From Atriophallophorus winterbourni (Eukaryota > Platyhelminthes > Trematoda > Plagiorchiida > Microphallidae), in the NCBI GenBank assembly GCA_013407085.1, contig JACCGJ010000566.1:1-64000 (forward strand): a DNA stretch of 64,000 nucleotides. Reading direction: 5' to 3'. Below, in pieces: positions 44,284-56,000 of this stretch. The notes under the pieces were generated by a model. That model did no database searches. It was not told the origin of the DNA and was given only the letters and a program-made list of their open reading frames with translations. Position 1 is the stretch's first letter, and every line of letters begins with the position of its first letter. Made by a program: the position numbers and the translations under genes.

Positions 44284-45283
44284 NNNNNNNNNNNNNNNNN
44301 NNNNNNNNNNNNNNNNNNNNNNNNNNNNNNNNNNNNNNNNNNNNNNNNNNNNNNNNNNNNNNNNNNNNNNNNNNNNNNNNNNNNNNNNNNNNNNNNNNNN
44401 NNNNNNNNNNNNNNNNNNNNNNNNNNNNNNNNNNNNNNNNNNNNNNNNNNNNNNNNNNNNNNNNNNNNNNNNNNNNNNNNNNNNNNNNNNNNNNNNNNNN
44501 NNNNNNNNNNNNNNNNNNNNNNNNNNNNNNNNNNNNNNNNNNNNNNNNNNNNNNNNNNNNNNNNNNNNNNNNNNNNNNNNNNNNNNNNNNNNNNNNNNNN
44601 NNNNNNNNNNNNNNNNNNNNNNNNNNNNNNNNNNNNNNNNNNNNNNNNNNNNNNNNNNNNNNNNNNNNNNNNNNNNNNNNNNNNNNNNNNNNNNNNNNNN
44701 NNNNNNNNNNNNNNNNNNNNNNNNNNNNNNNNNNNNNNNNNNNNNNNNNNNNNNNNNNNNNNNNNNNNNNNNNNNNNNNNNNNNNNNNNNNNNNNNNNNN
44801 NNNNNNNNNNNNNNNNNNNNNNNNNNNNNNNNNNNNNNNNNNNNNNNNNNNNNNNNNNNNNNNNNNNNNNNNNNNNNNNNNNNNNNNNNNNNNNNNNNNN
44901 NNNNNNNNNNNNNNNNNNNNNNNNNNNNNNNNNNNNNNNNNNNNNNNNNNNNNNNNNNNNNNNNNNNNNNNNNNNNNNNNNNNNNNNNNNNNNNNNNNNN
45001 NNNNNNNNNNNNNNNNNNNNNNNNNNNNNNNNNNNNNNNNNNNNNNNNNNNNNNNNNNNNNNNNNNNNNNNNNNNNNNNNNNNNNNNNNNNNNNNNNNNN
45101 NNNNNNNNNNNNNNNNNNNNNNNNNNNNNNNNNNNNNNNNNNNNNNNNNNNNNNNNNNNNNNNNNNNNNNNNNNNNNNNNNNNNNNNNNNNNNNNNNNNN
45201 NNNNNNNNNNNNNNNNNNNNNNNNNNNNNNNNNNNNNNNNNNNNNNNNNNNNNNNNNNNNNNNNNNNNNNNNNNNNNNNNNNN
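44284..45283. other. Assembly gap of 1000 N
   Basis: A round-number gap, typical of scaffolding with unknown distance. It separates the two GEN1 copies. Confidence 0.95.
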
Positions 45284-45515
45284 ATGTCTGCAGGATGGAT
45301 CCCAGTTCGCATACGAAGGTAGCCATGCACTGGCGTCCGCAAGGTAAACGAAAAAGGGGACGGCCCAAGGAAACTTGGCGCAGAACGTTTGAACGCGAAC
45401 TACATGCACAAGGATTCACGGTGCAGACGGCAACAGAAGCAGCGGCAGACCGGAAACACTGGCGTGAAGTTGTCTTCGCCTCATGTGCCACCCGGCCGGA
45501 GAGGACTGAGTGAGT
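45284..45515 (+). pseudogene. LINE C-terminal fragment beside the gap
   Basis: Reads DPSSHTKVAMHWRPQGKRKR, RPKETWRRTFEREL, DRKHWREVVFASC, then a stop and (GAGT)n. Same family as the insertion at 6957-7314. Confidence 0.75.
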
Positions 45516-46200
45516 GAGTGTCCTGAATGACTGTTTAGACCGGATGACGAGCGGTGTGTTTGTTGTTTGTAACGTGCGTTCAGGTCGCAGTCCAATCTGT
45601 GGGCGTGGGTTCGAATCCCACTCCTGACAAACGTTTAGTTCCCAAGGTTGTCTTACCCGGGGGTGGCAGTGGCAATAAGCTCTCACTGTCTATAAAATGT
45701 TCCAATATGGTGTGCGTCTCAAATCACCTCTGACAACCAAGTCTAGCTTCTGGCCTGCACGAGTGGTGTCACCCCGAGCCCAGCGGAACTGCTTCTACCA
45801 ACAGGAGAAGGCACGAGGGCGAGTGACTGGAGCCCGAAAACCAGTTTGCTTCGGGCAGATGGAGCTCGTTAGCCTGGGAGGGCATTTCCTCTAAGGGAAG
45901 AAAAACCTTGAGTTTAAACCTCTGTTGCTTGGTGATATACCCGATCGCGGGAAAGGCTTCGGAAGAAAACCCTGGGGAAAAATCTGGAGCAGAGTATTGT
46001 AGACGGTTAGTTGGTGCACAGCACCTCTTTCTGGCAACTCCCTGTTGCCTTGCAGGTCGTACTTGGTTGTGCAAAGGATAGAGAAGCTGACTCGAACAAA
46101 CGGCAAGTGGTGCTGGGGACGCCGCTTTGTACCGAAATTCCCAAGAATCTTCATTGAAGGCGACTCACCATTCAGGAGGAGATAGTCGCATAAAAGTAAA
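45516..46200 (+). mobile_element. tRNA-Leu-headed retroelement, second long copy
   Basis: Matches 34711-35360 with scattered differences. The head (45538-45628) keeps the anticodon arm region (TGCGTTCAGGTCGCAG, with a CAG anticodon) but its D arm and box A are disrupted by an insertion around 45556-45575. Box B is intact. The two heads are damaged in different places. Confidence 0.8.
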
Positions 46201-46446
46201 GTAAGAAATAAACGTAAGAAAAGGGAACAGGCCTCTATTGACCTGACATAATCTCTTCTAATTTCCCCTCCCTCCTACAAGAATATCAGTGTCATTATTA
46301 TAATAAGCTCGAATATAATGCATTTAACATGTGCTATTCCAGTGACACTATCATGCAAAGGAAGACAGCGAACTTTATATGCTCATCCTAACTTTTTTAA
46401 CCAAAAAGGGCGATATAGGCTTCGAACCAAGTCAACTATTACGTGG

Positions 46447-46452
46447 TTTATT
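46447..46452 (-). promoter_or_regulatory. Putative poly(A) signal of GEN1
   Basis: AATAAA on the minus strand, about 190 bases after the stop codon at 46643-46645. Confidence 0.5.
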
Positions 46453-46642
46453 GAAATATTAATGGGTTTCAAAAACATTTATGAGTCCAAAACGCCCAGT
46501 TTCTCTAATACAAACGTTTGCACAGCATGGGCCTTTGAGTTGTTTGACAAGATACAACATAAAGGTGTGCGCCACTTTCAGGAAGCTACATAAACACTCA
46601 AATCCCGTCACCAACAGAAACATTCGATCACGCAATAAAAAC

Positions 46643-47022
46643 TCACTTGACTTCTGCTTGACTCTCATGCCCGGAAGAGTCGGAGTCCCATACTGGAAGG
46701 CGAGAATTCGGTGCCGTGGAGTTTTCGGTGCCACGCGCATCCAACTTCATTTGGCTGAACAGATGAGGGAGGGTCGTGTCGGAAGGTGATTTGGTTCTAA
46801 CGCGAGAGGATAAAGCCTTGCCTCTTTTGGGGGGCTTGCGGTTGGCCAACGTTGCTGCAAACTGCTTGCTCAGTTCACCATGAACTCTCTCAAACTCGAC
46901 GATGGGAACGGAAAACGAGTATGCATCAACTAAGTCGTACAACTTTGTTTCGGCATTCACACAATCGGAGTGTGCTTCGTTGAGCTTGGACAAACCAGCC
47001 TTCGTTGTCCAAACATCGAAAT
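46643..47022 (-). CDS. GEN1: GEN1 terminal exon
   Basis: Acceptor CTTCTCTCAG; 125 residues then TGA. Begins FDVWTTKAGLSKLNEAHSDC, like the FALLTIEE...AYP region after the chromodomain in human GEN1. It then has a basic, serine-rich tail (NRKPPKRGKALSSRVRTK) as expected for a disordered C-terminus. Much shorter than the human tail. CAA|GTGAGT overlaps the stop, so a further exon cannot be fully excluded; the AATAAA downstream favours an end here. Confidence 0.75.
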
Positions 47023-50000
47023 CTGAGAGAAGGTAGCACACAATACTGACTCTTGATATAACTGGCGAAAGGGAATCCATTCAGAAAAATAATCACTGCG
47101 TTCTAAACACATTAACGCCAGAACATCATCACTGACAGCATTATATAGGTGACAGGTACCAAGTGTTTAACCTCCATACAACCAAAACATGTTGAAGATA
47201 CTAAAAAAAGATGAGGAAAGGTGGGAGCTATGAGGCTGCTGAACCCCAAACCAAACATGAATTCAAGCAAGTGTTGTAAACGAGCAGAGTGACATCAGCA
47301 TGACAGCTTCCTTGGGGCGTTCACTGTCACACATCATAACAAGCATTCCTCTCTACTTCTCTTGACAACACACAAGATTAATCAAACACACCGAAAAGAT
47401 GTCTACATCAAGACCGCCACCGAACACAATTTTGAGCCAAATCAGTAAGGGTAAGAAACCACTGCGAATTTGGATCTGTTGGATCCCAACCTGGGAGACG
47501 AGTAGCACCGCGGCTAGTTTAACGATCAAAGCCTTCGTCACCTTGATCCAAGTCAGCGTCTGGCCACCCTTACAGCTACGCCATTCCGAGTTAGGAGTGA
47601 CAAACAAAACCGCCTTAGGAAAACAATGGTTTCCCATTCGCAATACGTGGCCTAACCAACGAAGTCTATGTTCGTTAACTTGTTCTTCGATATCTACGTC
47701 GCTATCAAAGATTCTATTACGGGAAGGGTAGGACCTACCACTGTAGCGCGCTCTAAAAATGGCCATAACCGATAAACTTGTCACTTTATCTTGACATTGT
47801 AGCCGGTATTAACGGTTGCAAAGCTCGATTCAGTGTGAATTTAGCGACTATATAAAACTACAACATAAATTGCGACAGAAATGGTATCATTCTGATCCCA
47901 ACACAGTAAATGTCTAAGCGCATTGTTTTCTAATTGATAAACGATGACTTCATGATTACTCAATACTCAAAGCATAGCAAAATAATGTTTAAATAGAACA
48001 GGAAGAGAAAGCATCGGGTTTCGTAATCGCACAGTCTTTCTTCAGACACCGAACTCGTAGGTTGATATGCACCGCATACCGAAAACCTCACACAAACACC
48101 AACCGAACCAAGGGGAAAAAACCGAACTCACCAAGCCGTTTCCATTCAACTTCATATGAAGGAATGGACTTGACAACACGTTTCTTGACGATCCTGCAAC
48201 GTGAAGCGGACATATGAAATACTATAACAACAACATTTCCGTGCAGAACAAGCAAATACTGGAAAAAGAAATCCGTGGTTAGCTGTACAAACCCTTCATA
48301 TAGCTATCAAATAAACACTACGTTATACAAAAGCAACACCTAATCTGGGCAAATTAACTCTCACGAGTTTGGTCACCTTAGCAACTGTGTACATTGTGAA
48401 ACCAGTAGTGTTCAGATGCTCGAGTCGAACTGTATTTCAACAATAGAATACGAGTGTCGCGTTCGGAAAGTCTATATTCAGAAATTAATTGGAGTTGAAG
48501 CCATTGTTATACCGGGAACGACGGCGTTCAAAAACAAAGAACCACAGTGATTCCATGTTAGGCAGTAAAACGCTAATGAATAAACTATGTATTGTGTTGC
48601 TCACGCCCTAAACCTACACTTACAATTCTAGTTGTGAAATATCTTCAAAAGCCAGTAAAATGAAGCTAGGTGAGCATTGAAACAGTGGGAAAGAAATACT
48701 TGGGACAATATTGAAAGGGCTCGTACAGCTAAGCGAGGAGTTCAAACAAAGAATCACAGTGATTACTGCTCGGGGACCTGTGACATTCAATTTCAACGTC
48801 ACAGGACTGGACACAGCAGAATATTTTACTTACAGATAGCAACTGAAAATCAACAGCAAATGTACAAAGGTCTACAGACTTCCAAGTGTTTCGCGCTTTT
48901 GGATATAAGTTTATCCCACTTCGTGTTGCTTGACACTGTCTGGTTACAGACCTATGATTGTCGAATATGATGACGGCTATCACGTTACCTATGCCTAAAC
49001 GAAGAATAGCTAGAATTGTAGTAATGCTAACACGATGACAGAAGAGGTGGCTACACCCAAAGGAAAACAAGTTTGCACACGGCAGCGCATGAAGGTAGAA
49101 ATCATCATCATCATGAAGCACAAGACTGGAGCCAAACAAAGTGCCAAGCAATATGAAGCAGCAAAAGCAAATAAGCAAGCGCGTGAAAAACGGAAAGCAG
49201 ACAAGCATTCCACTCAATCCGTGGCCTATTGGTGATGTGATTTGAAAGCACAAGCCTGATCCAGGCAAAGTGCCGCACAGTCAGAGACTGCACGTGGGCT
49301 GCGATACTGTCAGGTTGCCCATGCCTAGACAGATATGACATGGAAAGAAAATAGAAAGGGTAGTGAGACTCCAGCGTGTTTCAGCATGGAGCTCACTACC
49401 GGTGGCCAATCAATTTAGCACGATGTTAGCCGCACAGCACAGAAATACTATACGATTGCACATCCGTGAACTAGCAATTGTGGCCTCTTGGTCATAACAC
49501 CCGCTTGCAGACATCTATATTTGTGACACGATGCTGCCACCGAATGCGAGTAATCCTACGCAAGCAACGGGTGTCAAAAACAGACAGGATGAGAATGAAC
49601 TAAGCACCGAAGTGAGTGTGCCATCGCTGATTTGATCTCTGAAAAGGTCATGCGCTGTGAAATAACTTAAACACGTAAAGCCTGTTCAGATGCGACGACA
49701 AATAAAGTAAACATGTTTAGTTTAGTTCAGGTTTAGAAGCAACAGAACATGAAAATGATCAACCGTACCGCAATGGAATAAGAGGGTCTGGATAAGGAAT
49801 CGCAGGAAGTTGAGGGTTGCGTAAATCCCAGAGGGCTGACACAGGAAGCAAGTGATGAAGACTATAATCCGGATTCCAATCGAGTTTTTCACGACAGAAC
49901 GCGACAAACTTTCGTGGATCGGGTCGTTTCCACACAAAAGTTAAAGGAATGGGCCAGCCACGTAGCTCTGTGTTGTCAAGGAATTCTGTAAAAATCTGAA

Positions 50001-53000
50001 AGAAAGAAAAAACAACGCATAATTAAAGAAAACATGTGAAGCCGTAGTTGCGACCAAGCATTACGACTTTGAGTACTAGCATTGAAAGCTTACACTCAAG
50101 GCTAATCTCCTTGCCAACAATCGTTTATGACTGATAGCCTATCGCTTCGCATGCTCTACATGAGAATCAGTGTTTGTAAGCAATTTCGGACAATGTATTA
50201 CTCAACCAGAATAACCTGCAGAATTTCTGCGTTCCAAGGTCTGTCTAAGCAACACACGTACCGGAACTGAAACTAGATACAAAGGGGCACGGTAACTACG
50301 GCGCATTTGCAGGTAGTCTCACTAAAGTGACTGCCGCTGATAAACATATACATTTTGAAAACAAGCTCGTTTCACTGTTACTATCCATTTTAAATATCAA
50401 TTTAGGCTTTAGCAGCCCGGTAGTATTTCGGTTCACATGCAATCTATGATTGTGCGTCATAAAGCCTACAGACAACAATGACGTGCTTCTATAATATTGT
50501 ATCGTTCCTAATCCATGAACACCCTTTCCGATTAATCAGGGAAACAAACGTTAGGTGGTACTTTGACTTTGATCACCAGAGTTTTGGCCTTCAAATAAAA
50601 ACGTAAACGTAATGGGAAGATAATTTCGACAATCAGAACCCAACCAGAAAGCAAGCAGCGAGGTAAACTTACCTCTTCAACAGGGCAGTCCCGAAGCGCT
50701 TCGAAGACTTTAGCCCAAACTCGCATGAGCTTCGGATTTTCAGAAAAAGCGTTATCGTGCGCTTCCATATGCTTCACAGTTGCAGCCTTTAGGAAACGGA
50801 TCAACGCAGCGGGATCGAAATGCAAAACTGATGCGAGAAGTTGGGCTGCAGCGGATTTTCCTATTCCCTGGACACCGTTCGGCCAATAATCACAACCACA
50901 AAGCAAGGCGAGCAGAACCAAGTGATGTCGCGACAATCGTAGCTCGTTTTGCACACGGTCTAAACGATACTTTCGAACGCTTGCATCCTAGCATGGAGAG
51001 AGAACACGGGTGAAAATCTTTTGGAAATTATCAAAGTTACGTCCATGTGAACTAGGAGTTACACATCGATAGTAAAGGAACATGAAGAAAGCACAACATG
51101 ACAAGGTCTAACTCGGATTGACCAGACAAAGTGCCGCACAGTCAGTGACTGCACGTGGACTAAGATGCTGTCAGGTTGTCCAGACCGAGACAGATATGAT
51201 GGGGGAAATAGAAATGGTAGTCAGACTCCAGCGTGCTTCTGCGTGCAGCTAGTTTTTAGGAAGAACCGATTATTGTCAATCCTGATCGATTGATTACTGG
51301 ATCATGTGGTAATACAGAGGTTCACTGACCACAAGTCCAGAAAAAATAATAATTAATCAAAAATGTTCTTGCACAAACATGCAATGGTGCAGATAACTCG
51401 GTGCTAAGTTGTCCATACCATATGTAACGAACGACAACCAAAAGTACACTGTAGTCTTATGGCTACGGAGTGCATATAACAAGCTTTCGCATGATAGCAG
51501 ATTGAATTTTGCTGCTATATGCTTTATTACCATTTTCTACTCTTATTATAATATACACCATAATCTCTCTCTCCGCAGCCACTCTACTCCAGTTGTGAAT
51601 TAGATAACGCCTAGTTTACAGACAATCATTCTTCTCACTCAGTGTCATGGCGAAAGACAGAAACCAGTGGCGAGAATCTCTCTCTCCGCAGCCACTCTAC
51701 TCCAGTTGTGAATTAGATAACGCCTAGTTTACAGACAATCATTCTTCTCACTCAGTGTCATGGCGAAAGACAGAAACCAGTGGCGAGAATCCTGTCGTGC
51801 TTGTATTATATTATCATATTATATTTGCACAATCTGATACAGATATAGTGCCGTTCAACATAAACAATGAGATGTACAAAGCGAGAAGGGGGGTACAAAG
51901 CGTTGTCATCGGCATCGTTGAACGTAGGCATGATACTACCCGGTTGCCTACACCGTTTATTCCGAAAAAAGATAAAAAAAGATCAAAAACGGCATGTGTA
52001 AACAGACAAAACCCCCCTTTTTCTTTCATCATGTACCCTCTTCATGGTATACTTGTTGGCACATCGTCTGTAAAGACTTGTGTAATAATAATGATAATAA
52101 CTTGTTTGTTAGATAGATCAATCAGAACAGAACAAGAACAGAAAGCACCCAAACGATCGAGGACGACAATCGCGAACCCGTAACCGTTCGGATTTCGGAA
52201 GGATTGCAAGAGAACGACTCAAGCGACAACAGAACGGGAAATATGAAGAGATGGATTACAAGAGTCGCGATAGAACGGATGTGCAATCGTGCAGCACTTC
52301 TGTGCTGTGCGGCTAACACCGTGCTAAATTGATTGGCCACCGGTAGTGAGCTGCATGCTGAAACACGCTGGAGTCTCCCTGCCATTTCTATTCTATTTTC
52401 TCTCTCATATCTGTCGAGGCCTGGGCAACCTGACAGTATCTTAGCCCACGTGTAGTCTGTGATTGCACGGCACTTTGGCTGGATCAGGCTTGTGCTTTCG
52501 GTTATAGAACGATATGCAATTCGTCAAAGTCGGACAAACGAGCCCGATTGACAAATTAGATCGAAATGACAAACAGGATAGACATGTTGACGTCAGTGAC
52601 TTGCCATTATTATTAGATCGGCGTGTGTTCTTATCTTTGTCATGTGTGTAATAAACGGGTTTGGCCAACTGACCTTCTCTTACGTTGTGGGATTTGTGGG
52701 TGAACATGATTAGCGTTGGACAAGTTGACATAAGGGGTGAGTTGGGACGTAATTGAGAAGTGTGGGTGCATAACGCGGTGGGTGACGTGATTAATGTTGA
52801 ACAACGTAATGGAGGTTAGAACAGGAAACACGATTTGTCCTCCACCGACCTGATGTAATCACATCCGCTCCTATAATATCACTTGTACAGCTTTGAGCTA
52901 CAGCAACCGGAGACAGGCACTATGTATTTATGTATGAAAGCACAAGCCTGATCCAGACAAAGAGCCGCACAGTCAGAGACTGTACGTAGGTTAACATACT

Positions 53001-56000
53001 GTCAGGTTGCCGAGGCAAAGACAGATATTGGAAAAATAGAAATAGAAGTGGTAGCGAGACTCCAGCGTGTTTCAACACGCAGCTCACTACCGGTTGCAAT
53101 TCAATTTAGCACGGTGTTAGCCGTACAGCACAAAGGTACTGCACGATTGCACACCCGAGACAGGCACTGGCCACATAGAAGGCAGCAAAAATCTCAGGAA
53201 CGTGAAAATATTTTGTGTAGGTCCAGGCAACATAGCAGTATTTCACTAAAGAGCAGGTTTCCACTGTGCGGCAACTCAACAGACTCCGGGCGTAATTTTA
53301 CAAGATCATAGTTCCGGCAAGTGATGAGAAGCTAGCGGTCGTGGTAATATATGACATGGAATACTTTTGAAAGCAGACTTATCAAGTTACAGAGGGTGAT
53401 CTGAAAATCTAGGCTCAACTGTCAAGCGACCCTGGAAAAGGTCACAGGGAACTAGCAATCGCAAGAAAACGTGAACAACTTACTCGACAATCCATCGTAA
53501 AATGTCGGTATATTACCGGGGCACCGTAAAGCACAGCGTCTCCATCATTAGTAATACAGGCACAAACTCGCTAAAAGGAAGACAGAAGGACCACGGACAG
53601 TAAAATATGCATGCAATGGAAAAGTAATTGAACTAATTGTGAGGATCGATTGTATTTAGACGCGCATTTTTAACCGCACATCAAGCGTATTCACAACCGT
53701 TCAAAATGACTAAATCACAAAAGGAAATGCCAACAAGCATTCGCATCTGCAAAAGTCACAAGAACTGTCGAGGATAGCGATACATAATGATGTTAACTCA
53801 CCCCTTTGTGGTTGAGCCATGCACACAAAGCTTCCGCCTCACCAGGACTTTGAACCCACGGTACACCCAGAGCATCGAGCAGTGTACAACACTGAAAACG
53901 TGTAGAGAAACGGAGTGTAAGACATGCAGTTATTCGGTATGTGATACAATATTTTGAAACACTTAATAAGCTCGCGTTTATTCTTCAGAGATTGACTCAA
54001 TTCAATGGAACAGACACGGGTTGTGATGAGAAAGTTTTTCGCATCTGTCGTGTTGTTTTGACATTAATTTTATTGTATACACACGCTTATTTTACCGTAT
54101 TACACATCTAACCTTTTTTCCTTTTGTTATAGCTCATACTCGAGTTCTCGTGTTGATCAAGGCCTTTCAATCAGGCGTTATCTTCTCAACGTTCGTTTGT
54201 GTTTTTATCATCTATGACTCTTGTTACAGCATCTATCTTATCTGCTCCGGATTGAAACGAATAGAAACCCTCAGCTGAGTTGACGTGACCAAAACTAGAA
54301 AAATCGTCTGTTTGAGTGATGGGAAAACAGTGCTAAAGATCAGTACGTATATGGAATGATGGAAAGAATGATCAATATGCAAAGTTAACACTGTGTGTTT
54401 ACGATAAAAAAAGTAGAAACAAGAATTGAATGAATATTTGACATAAAGGTCACGAAAATCGATCAGGAGCAATCGCACAAAGGTAATATTACGAGATAGC
54501 TCAGAATGGATGGGAAGTGAGACCGTCACCCAGAAAACAAAACAAATGGGGGAATGAACGAGTGTGGGAAAATATATTGGAAGAAAAAAAACAAATTAAA
54601 GGTTGAAATCTCAACTGAACATTTAGAGGAATAATGTAAAATGTCCATTATGCCTGAAGCTTAAGTTGACTCGTAGCGGAGAGCAGACTCCAACTATTTC
54701 GATCACACATAACGAATTGTGTGAGGCTACTCTATTCAGCGGGTGATGCCATTATAAAGTGATTGCTGAAGGCACTGAGCTAAATGTAAGAACAACCTCA
54801 TCCGCGTGGCATCCCTTCTTTTAAACCTGCCAACGTGCGAGAAAACTAACAGTACATATACCTGCAGACAGTCCACTGTTGTGAGACAAATTTCTGTTTA
54901 GAAACTATCATTATCTTCCCAAAAACTCAGCTTGAGCATTAAATATCCGTATGAGCCTCCTCATTTTTTTAACTTCACACATTCTCAGGATTGGTTCTCA
55001 ATTCTGATTGGTCCATTTTGTCCATGCGAAAAAAGGTATAAGCACAGACCAACAACAGCTTAATCGGTCCCTTTCGTTAGGGAGGGTAAAAGCTCTTTGC
55101 CTAAAAGCCTGTCTTTGTTCGCGCCACATGTAGAGCTGGGTCTAGTTAGCCAATGTTGACCAATAGTGTAAAACGGTTTTCAGGGGTTCTGGTAATGGGT
55201 TCCCTGGTTCCGTATGAAAAATCTATTTTTTTTATCTGCCTACATTCCGAAAATGTGAAAGTATCTTCACCTGCGGGGAGTTTACGGTTGTGAAGCAACT
55301 TTCCTATCTCCAATCTGAAAATTTTCGTGAAACTTGGAAAGCAAGAACAAAAGTGCCAAAATCAGGGTGGAGTTGCGTTAAATTAGTTTCCAAGCGAACG
55401 TAGGGTGTGAGTAGTCAATATGATGACCGAAAATAAAGAAATTTTCCGTATAAAATATTAACAAACTATAAAACGGGCGAAATGTAAACGTTTTATGGTG
55501 CGCCTTCATAGTGAATGACTGAAATTGTAAAAACAGATTAAACATACCTCAGCAGAAATAGCGGCCAACCGACGTCTCTTTAGCAACACAGTGGGGTCTA
55601 CGTAAACATTTTTAACGGATGATCTAAAAGTAGTGAACTCTCGGTAAATCAATCGACAAAATGCAGCCATAAAACAATTAAAAAATTCGAAATAAAGATG
55701 TAAGAGGTATTTGACCCGGAAACCTGTACAAAATGTGAAAAACACAACTAGTTACGCGCAACGTTAACGCTGAATCATGTTGCAAACAGTAAAACAATGT
55801 TGAAACAGCTCACGCAAAATGGAGTACCAACGGTCACCGAAACCTTTCGTGGAATTCGAGTAAATAAATCTACTAAAGTACAAGATCGATGAATAGGTAT
55901 TCATGAGGCTAGAATCAGTGGAACTGACGATAAAGACCAAGATCATATCCAATTGCCCGAATCCAGACTTCTAGCAATTTGAATCCGGTAAGACCATGAG

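Noticed and set aside
44123..45686. Long frames of 370-470 residues across 44.1-45.7 kb
   Set aside because: They are open only because they run through the N gap.
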